64,000 nt of DNA from Gluconobacter cerinus (GTDB lineage Bacteria; Pseudomonadota; Alphaproteobacteria; Acetobacterales; Acetobacteraceae): NCBI RefSeq assembly GCF_002723935.1, contig NZ_BEWM01000005.1:276608-340607 (forward strand). Reading direction: 5' to 3'. The notes beneath the pieces are model-generated. The model was not told where the DNA came from. It searched no databases and saw only the letters and a list, made by a program, of their open reading frames with translations. A program made the translations under genes and the position numbers. This document shows, one piece after another, positions 54,333-62,474 of this stretch (positions are counted from its first letter, which is position 1; every line of letters begins with the position of its first letter).

Positions 54333-55070
54333 TTATGGCGTGCCGTTTGCCGGGGTTGCGGAATCGGAGGGCGGCGGATTTTGCTCAGTGACGATATCGA
54401 GACGGTCAGCCGGATTGGCATCGCTCTTGTCCGGACGTCCCATGGCGCGGGGATACAGGCGCGTGGTTGCAACGCCAGCATTGATGAAAATGGAGCGTAC
54501 AGCCAGTGCTCGTGCAAGGGAAATGCGCCTTGGCATTGAAATGTCATCACCTGGCACCGTGGCATAGGCTGTCAGGATGATACGTTTTTCAGGCTGATCC
54601 TTGAGTGAGGCGCCATAGGCCGTAAGGGCCTTGAGGCTCTCATCGGTGAGATCTGAACTCGATGGTGCAAAAATCACGCGCAGTCCGCCTTCTGGCAGAG
54701 CTGTCGTGCTGCTCTTCGCATCAGCAACGGCCTTGATATCAACCGGTGGAGCGGGCGCATGCGTCTGAATGGGGACGAAAGGCGGCGGCAGCACAACAGG
54801 TGGCGGCGGTGCGGTGGGAACGGCAGGAACCGTCGTTTTGCCTGTACCTATAGGTGCAGAGGCGCTGTGCGTAGCCGTGCTCCGCGACGGAGAAGGCGTC
54901 GCCGCGGCACGATGCGTAGTCTGGGAAGGGACTGCAGGTTTTGCAACGGCAGTCGGTTTGCCACTGGGAAGATCATCCAGATTGCTGGTGACCTGGGCAT
55001 GCGCCCCAGAAGGCTGAAGGCAGGCCAGAACGGCCGCCACTGATAGGGAGGTTAGGATCGGCCTGTACAT
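54333..55070 (-). CDS. Secreted OmpA-like protein with Pro/Ala-rich linker
   Basis: This 245-residue protein has a signal peptide (1-25, ending GAHA), a Pro, Ala, Ser and Thr-rich linker (about 35-110) and a C-terminal OmpA-like domain (about 125-230: LRVIFAPSSSDLTDESLKALTAYG, RIILTAYA, RISLARALAVRSIFINAGV). It probably binds peptidoglycan. It precedes the motor pair and may be a third component of that system. Its start lies 60 bp after suhB. Confidence 0.75.
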   Translation of the reverse strand: MYRPILTSLSVAAVLACLQPSGAHAQVTSNLDDLPSGKPTAVAKPAVPSQTTHRAAATPSPSRSTATHSASAPIGTGKTTVPAVPTAPPPPVVLPPPFVPIQTHAPAPPVDIKAVADAKSSTTALPEGGLRVIFAPSSSDLTDESLKALTAYGASLKDQPEKRIILTAYATVPGDDISMPRRISLARALAVRSIFINAGVATTRLYPRAMGRPDKSDANPADRLDIVTEQNPPPSDSATPANGTP

Positions 55071-55130
55071 AGGGGACCGATCCTAACCGAGCGTTCTATC
55101 CTCCCGCAATGGGGCAGGAGAGACTTCTGC

Positions 55131-55958
55131 TTACTCCCGGTTCAAAGCCTCATGCACGATACCGCGCAGAGTGCCATGAAGCTGGGCATTTCCGGCAACA
55201 ACATTGACGTCGTCGTCGAGGTCATGAAGCTCCTGTCCGTCCGGATCAGTGGCGTGGCCACCAGCTTCCCGAACGATCAGCAGGCCTGCTGCGCAGTCCC
55301 ATGGCTTGATGCCGAATTCCCAGTAACCTTCGTAACGGCCAGCTGCGACCCATGCGAGATCAAGGGCAGCGGCGCCGAAGCGGCGGATGCCTGCAACCTG
55401 CGGCATGAGAGCACCCAGAACGCGCGCGAAGGGCAGACGCTTGCTGCTGGGGACCTTTGCGAACGGAATACCTGTGGCGAACACGGCTTCCTGCATGTTC
55501 CGTCGTGCGGAAACGCGCAGGCGGCGCTCGTTCAGGAATGCGCCGATGCCTTTTTCAGCCCAGAACATTTCGTTGGCAGCAGGATTGTAAACCAGCCCGG
55601 AGACCAGTTCGACCGTACCATCTGGCAGGCGACGCTGAAGGCCAATGGAAATGGCCCAGTGCGGAATGCCGTGCAGGAAGTTCGTCGTGCCGTCCAGCGG
55701 ATCGACAATCCAGCGCCACGTCCAGTTATCCCCGCCCGAGGGGCCTGATTCTTCCATGAGGAAGGCATAGCCTGGACGTGCGCGGGCGAGTTCTTCGCGG
55801 ATGATGGTTTCTGCACGCAGGTCGGCCTGGGACACGAAGTCTCCCGGACCCTTGATGCTGACCTGAAGCTGCTCGACCTCTGCAAAATCGCGGAGCAGGC
55901 GGCGTGCGGCCTTCTGCGCTGCGTTCTGCATGACGGCCATGTGCGGGGAAAGACGCAT
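55131..55958 (-). CDS. suhB: Inositol-1-monophosphatase family protein
   Basis: This 275-residue enzyme has the IMPase metal motifs: EESG (SFLMEESGPS-like), WIVDPLDGTTNFLHGIPHWAIS and WDCAAGLLIVREAGG. SuhB proteins dephosphorylate inositol phosphates and also assist rRNA antitermination in E. coli. It follows efp by 2 bp, an order common in alphaproteobacteria. Confidence 0.92.
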   Translation of the reverse strand: MRLSPHMAVMQNAAQKAARRLLRDFAEVEQLQVSIKGPGDFVSQADLRAETIIREELARARPGYAFLMEESGPSGGDNWTWRWIVDPLDGTTNFLHGIPHWAISIGLQRRLPDGTVELVSGLVYNPAANEMFWAEKGIGAFLNERRLRVSARRNMQEAVFATGIPFAKVPSSKRLPFARVLGALMPQVAGIRRFGAAALDLAWVAAGRYEGYWEFGIKPWDCAAGLLIVREAGGHATDPDGQELHDLDDDVNVVAGNAQLHGTLRGIVHEALNRE

Positions 55959-55960
55959 GA

Positions 55961-56527
55961 TCAGTCCTTGGCGCGCTCGACGTAGGACGCATCATCCGTA
56001 CGGACAACGATGCGCTCGCCAGCTTCAATGAAAGGAGGAACCATGGTCTTCACGCCATTGGCGAGCATGGCTGGCTTGTAGGACGATGAGGCTGTCTGGC
56101 CTTTCACGACCGGGTCCGCTTCGGTGATTTCGAGCGTGACATGCGGCGGCAGGGTCACGCCAACGGCGTCGCCTTCCACAAGCTTAACGCTCAGTTCCAT
56201 GTTGTCCTGCAGGAACGGAAGCTGGTCACCCAGGATATCGGTTGGCAGGATGACCTGCTCGAACGTTTCCGGGTCCATCAGAACGATGTTTTCACCGTCC
56301 ATGTAGGAATAGGTGAAGTCCTTGTCTTCCGTGATCAGGCGCTCAACGGTGTCTGCGGTGCGCCAGCGCTCATTCGTCTTGTTGCCCGTCTTCAGGTCAC
56401 GCATTTCAACCTGAATAAACGCGCCACCCTTACCCGGGGTGATGATCTGCTGCTTGAGAACCGTCCAGCGACGGCCATCGTGCTCGATGACCTGACCGGC
56501 GCGGATAAGGTTGGCTTGTTGCTTCAT
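55961..56527 (-). CDS. efp: Elongation factor P
   Basis: This 188-residue three-domain beta-barrel protein relieves ribosome stalling at polyproline. The modification loop reads TPGKGGAF, with Lys33 at the tip, suited to beta-lysylation by EpmA and EpmB; both genes lie within 3 kb. The C-terminal signature around SSYKPAMLANGVKTMVPPFIEAGE is typical. First gene of the co-directional block towards suhB and the motor genes. Confidence 0.96.
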   Translation of the reverse strand: MKQQANLIRAGQVIEHDGRRWTVLKQQIITPGKGGAFIQVEMRDLKTGNKTNERWRTADTVERLITEDKDFTYSYMDGENIVLMDPETFEQVILPTDILGDQLPFLQDNMELSVKLVEGDAVGVTLPPHVTLEITEADPVVKGQTASSSYKPAMLANGVKTMVPPFIEAGERIVVRTDDASYVERAKD

Positions 56528-56743
56528 GTGTTGTCCTGACCCTGCAATAGTGGGTTTCTTATCACGTCTTGTGGGCTTCTAGCGCCGTGAAGGGGATTTC
56601 GGCAAGGCGCAAGGCGGCCTGAGTGGGCCGAATAACTCAGGAAAGTGTGAAGGATGTCGCTCTTGGAGGAAAAGTGAGAGGGGTTCATGCTCGCAATGGC
56701 CCTGTCGTGCAGGCGGGGACGGATAACTCAGGGGCTTGCTCTC

Positions 56744-57058
56744 ATGTACGACATGAAAAATCTTTCCCGTATTTCCCATCTCGAAGCGAACGCCAGCAAG
56801 GGGATGGACGCTTTCTGGCAGTTTGATCGCGCTGCATTTGAAGACGGAACTGTCAGCGCCCTGACCAAGCAGCTCGCTGCGGTTGCTGTCGCGCTGACCA
56901 CGCAGTGCCCGTATTGCATCGAACTTCATGCCAAGGCTGCGCGTGAGGCAGGGGCAACAGACGCTCAGCTTTCAGAGATTGCTCTGGTGGCAGCGGCTAT
57001 CCGTGCGGGTGGCGCCGTCACGCATGCGACGCATCTGTTTCCGAAGACGGAAGGGTAA
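56744..57058 (+). CDS. AhpD-like carboxymuconolactone decarboxylase family protein
   Basis: This 104-residue protein has the AhpD-type motif TTQCPYCIELHAKAAREAG with the redox pair C-x-x-C and a nearby His. Family members reduce peroxides or take part in redox relay. The chosen ATG (MYDMKNLSR) gives the family's normal length; a longer frame of 19 codons upstream lacks similarity. It is alone, divergent from efp across 216 bp. Confidence 0.85.
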   Translation: MYDMKNLSRISHLEANASKGMDAFWQFDRAAFEDGTVSALTKQLAAVAVALTTQCPYCIELHAKAAREAGATDAQLSEIALVAAAIRAGGAVTHATHLFPKTEG

Positions 57059-57217
57059 AGCTGGTGCTCGGGGCTGCGTCCCAGTTCGTTGGGTAAGCAG
57101 CTCCAAAATTCGCCGTTGGGCAATGCTCTATCGTATTGAGCGAGCCTGTCTGTGATTTAGACAGTTAACGTCCGAGGCTGAAGCAGGCCAGGATTTCGAT
57201 GACCTGAGCGATAGGCC

Positions 57218-58267
57218 CTAACCTTCAAAATCCGCAATTTCTCCTTGAGGTGTACGGACTTTGCCCTTCTCTCCAGGCAACAGGTAATCCGGCCCCAGTG
57301 GGACTTTCCCTTTGCCATAGGGAATATCGAGAACATATGTCGGCCATGCCAAGCCCGTGACGCGTCCACGAAGGCGGCCCAGCAAAGCACGCCCTTCTTC
57401 AACGGGAACCTGAAAGTGACTGGTTCCCGGTGCGGCGTCGAGGTGATGCAGGTAATACGGCTTGATACGTGCCGTTACGAGCGCGCGCAAAAGCGCCTCC
57501 AGAGAGGCTTCCGTATCGTTCACCCCCCTTAAAAGAACAGATTGGGACAGAACCGGAATGGCGCGCGAAAGAATGGCGCGAACTGCCTTGCGGGCCCCGT
57601 CTGTCATTTCCCGTGCGTGATTGATGTGCGCAACGACCCACATGGCGCGATCTGTTTCCATGGCGTCCAGCAGGTCCGGTGTAATGCGGGCTGGGTCTGC
57701 TACGGGAACACGGGAATGAATACGGATGGTCTCAATATGTGGAATCGCCGAGAGGGACTGAACGATATGTTTCAGTCGGCGTGGCGCGAGCATCAGAGGA
57801 TCACCACCCGTCAGGATGATTTCGCGGATGGCGGGATGCATCCGAACCCAGTCAAGCGCAGTTTCAAGCTCTTTATCTGTCAGAAGGCCACCATCGGGGC
57901 CAACATGTTCACGTCGGAAACAGAAACGGCAGTAAAGTGGGCAGATCAACAGGGGCTTCAGAAGCGCGCGGTCTTCGTAACGATGTACGATCCCTTTGAC
58001 GGGGGACAGCGCATCATCCCCAATCGGATCAACGGTTTCATAGGGCTGCGTGGTCAGTTCCCGGATGTCAGGGATGACCTGCTTTCCGATAGGGTCGTCT
58101 GAGGTTTCAATCAGCGCTTGGAATGCAGATGGGATGGCTGTCGCAAAGTGGCTGCTGACAGCATCAAGGGTCGCTCTGTCGGCTTCCGGAGCTAGACCTG
58201 CCTGAATGAGATCAGATGGTGTGCGCAGCACATGCCGCTTGTTCGTGGTCTTGACCATATCGTGCAT
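57218..58267 (-). CDS. epmB: EF-P beta-lysylation protein EpmB (lysine 2,3-aminomutase-like)
   Basis: This 349-residue radical-SAM enzyme converts alpha-lysine to (R)-beta-lysine for attachment to EF-P. The cluster motif is CPLYCRFC (C-x3-C-x2-C) in LLICPLYCRFCFRREHVG, followed by ILTGGDPLML. A PLP-binding Lys is expected near the C-terminus (LLPGEKGKVRTPQG). Length matches EpmB rather than the longer clostridial KamA. It is divergent from epmA, with 52 bp between starts. An ATG three codons on is an alternative start. Confidence 0.93.
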   Translation of the reverse strand: MHDMVKTTNKRHVLRTPSDLIQAGLAPEADRATLDAVSSHFATAIPSAFQALIETSDDPIGKQVIPDIRELTTQPYETVDPIGDDALSPVKGIVHRYEDRALLKPLLICPLYCRFCFRREHVGPDGGLLTDKELETALDWVRMHPAIREIILTGGDPLMLAPRRLKHIVQSLSAIPHIETIRIHSRVPVADPARITPDLLDAMETDRAMWVVAHINHAREMTDGARKAVRAILSRAIPVLSQSVLLRGVNDTEASLEALLRALVTARIKPYYLHHLDAAPGTSHFQVPVEEGRALLGRLRGRVTGLAWPTYVLDIPYGKGKVPLGPDYLLPGEKGKVRTPQGEIADFEG

Positions 58268-58319
58268 GTGGTGGCTCTAACGCTGGCTGGCTGTGTGTTG
58301 CAACAGGAACTCTTCCCTT

Positions 58320-59315
58320 ATGACCCATTCCTCATCCGATCATGACCGGATTGCTGAACGCCTGCCGTTGCTCAGGCGCCGGGCTACCATGGTGCAGGCT
58401 ACGCGAAAATTTTTCGATGATCGTGGTTATCTGGATGTGGAAACGCCTTACGCGGTTCCGGTTCCGGGGGAAGAAGTGCATCTTCGCTGCTTCCGAACAG
58501 AACTGGAGCAGCCTGATGGAGGCCGTGAAGCACGGTTCCTGCATACCAGTCCCGAATTTGCGATGAAACGAATTGTAGCGGCCACGGGGCTACCGATCTT
58601 CCAGCTTGCCCGGGTCTGGCGCAATGGAGAAAGCAGTTCCACGCATGTTCCGGAATTCACGATGCTGGAATGGTATGCGCCTGAAGCTGATCTTGCCGGC
58701 CTGATGGATGAGACGGAGTCTTATGTGAGGGCTCTTCTGCCGGAGCAGGTGTATAGGGATGGAAGACTAATTCCCTTGTCTGCGCCGTTTGAACGTCTGA
58801 CAATGCAGGATGCTTTTGCACGATATGTAGGTGCAGATCTTCTGGCGACAGCCGGAAATGCAGAAGCTCTGGCGACACAGGCGGGCGCGGTGCTCAGAAA
58901 CGGTGAGACCTGGGAAGATCTCTTTTTTCGCCTGCTTCTGGAGCGTGTCGAGCCTGTCATCGGTCGTGAAAGGCCTACTTTCCTGACTCACTGGCCTGCA
59001 GAGCAGGCGGCTCTTGCCCGCAAGGATCCGTCGGACGCGAGGGCAGCCTTGCGGTTTGAACTGTATATTGGTGGGATCGAGCTGGCGAACGCGTTCGAAG
59101 AATTGACGGATCCTGTGGAGCAGCGCGAACGTTTCGCTACAGATCGGCAACGAAGACTCGACATTTCGCCCGATCAGGACTGGCCGCTTGATGAAGCTTT
59201 TTTGACGGCATTGCCAGATATGCCATCATGTTCTGGTATTGCGCTGGGGTTTGACCGCCTCGTCATGCTTGCGACGGGGGCGCCTGCAATCCGTGACATT
59301 TTGTGGTTGGCATAG
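58320..59315 (+). CDS. epmA: EF-P lysine aminoacylase EpmA (GenX/PoxA)
   Basis: This 331-residue paralogue of the lysyl-tRNA synthetase core transfers beta-lysine to EF-P. It lacks an anticodon-binding domain. Class II motifs are visible: FLHTSPEFAMKR (motif 2 region), VWRNGESSSTHVPEFTMLEWY and GIALGFDRLVMLATGAP (motif 3). MTHSSSDHDR is taken as start. The neighbouring epmB and nearby efp complete the modification pathway; EpmC (hydroxylase) was not seen. Confidence 0.93.
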   Translation: MTHSSSDHDRIAERLPLLRRRATMVQATRKFFDDRGYLDVETPYAVPVPGEEVHLRCFRTELEQPDGGREARFLHTSPEFAMKRIVAATGLPIFQLARVWRNGESSSTHVPEFTMLEWYAPEADLAGLMDETESYVRALLPEQVYRDGRLIPLSAPFERLTMQDAFARYVGADLLATAGNAEALATQAGAVLRNGETWEDLFFRLLLERVEPVIGRERPTFLTHWPAEQAALARKDPSDARAALRFELYIGGIELANAFEELTDPVEQRERFATDRQRRLDISPDQDWPLDEAFLTALPDMPSCSGIALGFDRLVMLATGAPAIRDILWLA

Positions 59316-59422
59316 CCGTTTTGAAACTTGCAGGACTTTTAATCCGTTTCTATCTCCAAACGGGCTAGAACGTCTCACGAAGAAACATATCTGTGCTGGT
59401 CACACAGCCGGGGACAAAGAAA

Positions 59423-59845
59423 ATGAAAAAGGCAAAGCTGCTTTCCGTCGTCGCTCTTCTGGCTCTTTCCGCCTGTGAGGTTCCTACCCTGCAGCAGCGT
59501 AAGGTCCTCGATTCGATGGTCGGGAAGTCTGAAGTGGACGTCATTCGCCAGTTTGGCGTGCCGACCAAGGATTACCAGGCAGAAGGTCACTCGTTCCTCG
59601 CCTATATCGATAACCAGACCCAGTATTCCGGTGGCGGCGGCTGGGGTTGGGGCGGCTGGGGCGGCGGCTATGGTGGCTGGGGCGGCGGTTGGGGCGGTGG
59701 CTGGGGTGGACCCGGCTATGGTGGCTACGGCGGCGGCTGGGGTGGCGGTTTCCCCGCGACCTATTACAACACAAGCTGTCAGACGACGTTTGAACTGGTA
59801 AGCGGTCACGTCGTGGGATGGACCATGCGCGGGGACGGGTGCTGA
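59423..59845 (+). CDS. Lipoprotein with BamE-like start and Gly/Trp-rich insert
   Basis: This 140-residue protein has a lipoprotein signal (lipobox LSAC, Cys17). Residues about 24-65 (LDSMVGKSEVDVIRQFGVPTKDY...FLAYIDNQTQY) resemble the start of SmpA/BamE-type domains. An insert of about 45 residues consists of GGW, GGGWGG and GGYGG repeats. The end, CQTTFELVSGHVVGWTMRGDGC, completes the fold with two Cys. The start is set at the signal peptide; ten upstream codons are rejected. Function unknown. Confidence 0.75.
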   Translation: MKKAKLLSVVALLALSACEVPTLQQRKVLDSMVGKSEVDVIRQFGVPTKDYQAEGHSFLAYIDNQTQYSGGGGWGWGGWGGGYGGWGGGWGGGWGGPGYGGYGGGWGGGFPATYYNTSCQTTFELVSGHVVGWTMRGDGC

Positions 59846-59902
59846 ACCCGGTTTCCTCGTCTATGGTTCTGCGTCCTCTTTATTAAGACGGTGTGACCAG
59901 AC

Positions 59903-60634
59903 ATGCATGTGCGATTCGGTTTTTCCTCTGCCCCCGGCGCTTTGACCCGGTTCTCGGGTCTTCGTTCGGGCGCAGTGGCCCTGCTGGGGTTAGCTCTGGC
60001 AGGATGTCATGGGACGGACTGGTCGCATAATTATCAGGACAGTTTCGAGACAAAGGCAAAGACGTCCATGTCTTACATGCCTGACACGGTCGCCGATGCG
60101 TTCGAAAAGCCCAAGAATAATGAGCCGAGCACGCCGGTCGCTTATCACCGGCCTGCATCCCCGTCGTATGATGATCGTCCACTGGACGAAAATATCGCTG
60201 CGTCCGTGGAACTGGCCGACTATACGGCTGCGATCCGGCATGTTGGTCTGGTGCCCTGGATCACGGGACCGGGCCCTTATACTGTTTTCGCCATTCCAAA
60301 TGAGGCGATGGAAAAGCTTTCGGCCCGCTGGCTTGGCGGGCTGATGGCCCCTGCGATGAAGGGTCAGTTGACCCATATTCTGGGCTATACGATCGCATCA
60401 GGAAAATGGGACGAAAAAGCCATTCGCAAGGCCATCGCAAGAAACCATGGTCGGGGGATCGGTCTTAAGACGCTGTATGGAGATATCATCAGCGTCCATA
60501 TCGATGCGCGGACTGGCGAAATTTTCCTGAGTAATCCCGCCGGGCAGGTGGCTCATCTGTGGAGCCATTCGCTGCCGCAGTCCAATGGTGTTCTGTATTT
60601 CATGCGGGACGCGCTGCTTCCTGTTTCTCACTGA
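59903..60634 (+). CDS. Fasciclin-domain lipoprotein
   Basis: This 243-residue protein has a signal with lipobox ALAGC (Cys about 33) and a fasciclin (FAS1) domain (about 95-235): DYTAAIRHVGLVPWITGPGPYTVFAIPNEAMEKL, LTHILGYTIASGKW and a C-terminal GVLYFMRDALLPVSH. FAS1 domains mediate adhesion or matrix contacts. It lies 57 bp after the Gly/Trp-rich lipoprotein and may share its transcript. Confidence 0.85.
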   Translation: MHVRFGFSSAPGALTRFSGLRSGAVALLGLALAGCHGTDWSHNYQDSFETKAKTSMSYMPDTVADAFEKPKNNEPSTPVAYHRPASPSYDDRPLDENIAASVELADYTAAIRHVGLVPWITGPGPYTVFAIPNEAMEKLSARWLGGLMAPAMKGQLTHILGYTIASGKWDEKAIRKAIARNHGRGIGLKTLYGDIISVHIDARTGEIFLSNPAGQVAHLWSHSLPQSNGVLYFMRDALLPVSH

Positions 60635-60660
60635 ATCAAAGAAAAGCGCGCCACTTTAGT

Positions 60661-61239
60661 TTAGGTGCTGAGTGCGCTTATCAGCTGGATGACAATGTCC
60701 TGATCACTGTCATCCAGCTTCAGAGGGATGGCAAGGAAGTCAGCAGCAGAGTCTTTGGCGGTCCGTGCAGCTTCGGCCGATACAATGTTTTCGGCCACGG
60801 CAGGAAGTTCCATTACGGACGTCCACCACTTAATCATGTCTGTATGTTCTGAAGGGAAGGCGATGTAGTCCGCGCCGCTTTCTCCGGCCTGCATCGCTTC
60901 GTCCCGGCTTTGGCAGAAGCATCCAATCTGAATATTTTCTCCTGCTATTTTGCGCAGGACAGGCAGGCTGTCTGGTGACGGCGCGTGGATACCATCAGCC
61001 ACCTTTAAAAGATCTGGCGAGATAGAAACCGTTACATCCGCCACATCCAGCATCAGAGCGACGTCATTCTCGTGAAGCAGACTCACGAATTTGGAAAGCT
61101 GCTTTTTGTCGAGGTTGTGGGCTGCTGGAAAACGCAGCGCAGTAACCTCGGGGCGTGCGAGTAGCCCCGGCAATGCATCAAGCATTGCGGCTGTTTCGAA
61201 TGTGGAGGGCAGAACGGGATAAAGATCGCAAGGTATCAT
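60661..61239 (-). CDS. Thiamine-phosphate-synthase-like protein, catalytic motifs weak
   Basis: This 192-residue protein fits a TIM-barrel of the ThiE/TenI type: VALMLDVADVTVSISPDLLKVADGIHAPSPDSLPVLR, IQIGCFCQSRDEAMQAGESGADYIAF. The ThiE motif usually written as (I/V)-N-D reads MLDV here, and the phosphate loop G-P-x-F-x-T-x-T-K reads FPSEHTDM. It may have lost ThiE activity or use another substrate. The next upstream gene on the same strand is a hypothetical, 32 bp before it. Confidence 0.6.
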   Translation of the reverse strand: MIPCDLYPVLPSTFETAAMLDALPGLLARPEVTALRFPAAHNLDKKQLSKFVSLLHENDVALMLDVADVTVSISPDLLKVADGIHAPSPDSLPVLRKIAGENIQIGCFCQSRDEAMQAGESGADYIAFPSEHTDMIKWWTSVMELPAVAENIVSAEAARTAKDSAADFLAIPLKLDDSDQDIVIQLISALST

Positions 61240-61271
61240 GAGCAGAGTTTCGCAGATTCACGCGCGGCGGG

Positions 61272-61691
61272 CTAGCGTCGCCATGAGGTAGGGGAAGGGC
61301 GGGCCGCAAGGACCCTCGTTTCATGGAGTTTGTCTGACTTCAAGGCTCTCATTTGCTGCGGAGACGCTTGGCAAACAACCCATCCAATCCCGGCCAGGAG
61401 TGCCATGCGCGCCAAAGCTGCGGAGGCGCCACAATCCAGAATGGAAAAAGCTTTTTGTTCCTGCACCACATCCAGCCACCAGGGAATTCCGAAGCTGTTT
61501 CCTGCGCCGTCAGGGGAGAGTGCCAGAAAGGGCTGAGGGTGCTGTGCTCTAAGTCTGGTCATTTCAGGGTAAGAAGAAATACTGAAAACTGGCAGCACCA
61601 GAGAAGGTGCAGCGCTTGACCTGATGAAGGGTTCGGGTCTTTCCTGAGCAGGTAGTCTAGGATGAGATGTGTCGGTCATAGTATTCGGCAT
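61272..61691 (-). CDS. Hypothetical protein
   Basis: This 139-residue protein has a central pattern LALSPDGAGNSFGIPWWLDVVQEQKAFSILDCGASAALARMALLAGIGWVVC, suggesting an alpha/beta domain, and a basic tail. I recognise no family. An ATG four codons inside (MTDTSHPR) is an alternative start. It faces a plus-strand gene across 29 bp and lies upstream of the ThiE-like gene on the same strand, which suggests an operon. Confidence 0.55.
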   Translation of the reverse strand: MPNTMTDTSHPRLPAQERPEPFIRSSAAPSLVLPVFSISSYPEMTRLRAQHPQPFLALSPDGAGNSFGIPWWLDVVQEQKAFSILDCGASAALARMALLAGIGWVVCQASPQQMRALKSDKLHETRVLAARPSPTSWRR

Positions 61692-61720
61692 AGTGATGGC
61701 ATGAACGGAAAGAGCGCGTT

Positions 61721-61936
61721 TTGAGCGAGCAGACAGGATCTCTGCAGGACGATAGGACTATTGATCGTCTTGAGGAAGCGGTGGGGCGAATTGCCACTGC
61801 GATGGAGCAGCAGGCCCGAATGCGGGAAGAGCGTGAGCGCGAGGCGCGTTCAGCTCCCGACCTGCCAGAGATTGCCGCAAACATCGACGCTTTATGTGTG
61901 CGTATCCGCGGAATTCTTGAACGAAAGGGAGAATGA
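61721..61936 (+). CDS. Small coiled-coil protein upstream of zapA
   Basis: This 71-residue protein is charged and helical: DRTIDRLEEAVGRIATAMEQQARMREEREREA then an INIDALCVRIRGIL-like C-terminal helix. Small proteins of this kind precede zapA in many alphaproteobacteria. The only in-frame start is the TTG at 61721 (an upstream stop at 61694 excludes longer versions). It ends 3 bp before zapA, so co-expression with this division factor is likely. Confidence 0.7.
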   Translation: MSEQTGSLQDDRTIDRLEEAVGRIATAMEQQARMREEREREARSAPDLPEIAANIDALCVRIRGILERKGE

Positions 61937-61939
61937 GCC

Positions 61940-62284
61940 ATGGGGCAGGTTTCCATTCGTCTGAACGGGTATGTTTACAGTGTTGGCTGCCAGGATGGAG
62001 AAGAACACCATCTTTATTCCATGGCGCGGCAGGTTGAGAGCTGGCTTCAGCGGGCGAGGACACTTGGTGGTGCCGCTAGCGAGTCCAAGACACTTATGAT
62101 GGCTGCGCTCTTGATGGCGGACGAAATTTTCGAGCTGAAGCGTCGGCCGATTCCGGATGATATGCTGGCGACTGTTGAAGAGGCCAAAGCGGCCTTGCGT
62201 ATCGCGGAATCCCGCCAGGCAAGGCTCGCACATTTGACGCAGCAGGTTGAGGGTTTGGCTGAGACGCTCGAAAAGGAAGGGTAA
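61940..62284 (+). CDS. zapA: Cell division protein ZapA
   Basis: This 114-residue protein promotes FtsZ ring assembly. It has the ZapA start VSIRLNGYVYSVGCQDGEEHHLYSMARQVE and the helix MMAALLMADEIFELK, then a C-terminal coiled coil. A 6S RNA and the 5-formyl-THF cyclo-ligase gene follow, the classic zapA-ssrS-fau order. Confidence 0.9.
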   Translation: MGQVSIRLNGYVYSVGCQDGEEHHLYSMARQVESWLQRARTLGGAASESKTLMMAALLMADEIFELKRRPIPDDMLATVEEAKAALRIAESRQARLAHLTQQVEGLAETLEKEG

Positions 62285-62299
62285 TCGACGGGTTCCCGT

Positions 62300-62462
62300 T
62301 GAATATCTCTCCGCAGTGTCTAATATGTAGTTCGGAGCTGCCTGGTGCGTCAGGCAAATCAACCCCCGGGCCGATAAGCATTCCTACGGGAACTGGCTCT
62401 GTCGTGGCCCTGGTCACGTTAACCGGTGCCCACCTGCACTTGCAGGTCTAGGAGGGCTGAAA
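62300..62462 (+). ncRNA. ssrS: 6S RNA, boundaries approximate
   Basis: The gap between zapA and the cyclo-ligase gene is the conserved place of 6S RNA in proteobacteria and is about the right length. It can fold into long irregular stems: GCCTG/CAGGC (62340-62355), a GC-rich CCCCGGGCC part and ACCTGCA-CT-TGCAGGT near the 3' end (62432-62447). 6S RNA binds sigma-70 RNA polymerase in stationary phase. Identification rests on synteny and folding; exact ends are not known. Confidence 0.65.
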
Positions 62463-62474
62463 AGACCAACGGCT

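Noticed and set aside
57146..57164. CTGTCT/AGACAG hairpin
   Set aside because: Six base pairs with a 7-nt loop and no T run; too weak to call a terminator in the gap between the AhpD-like gene and epmB.
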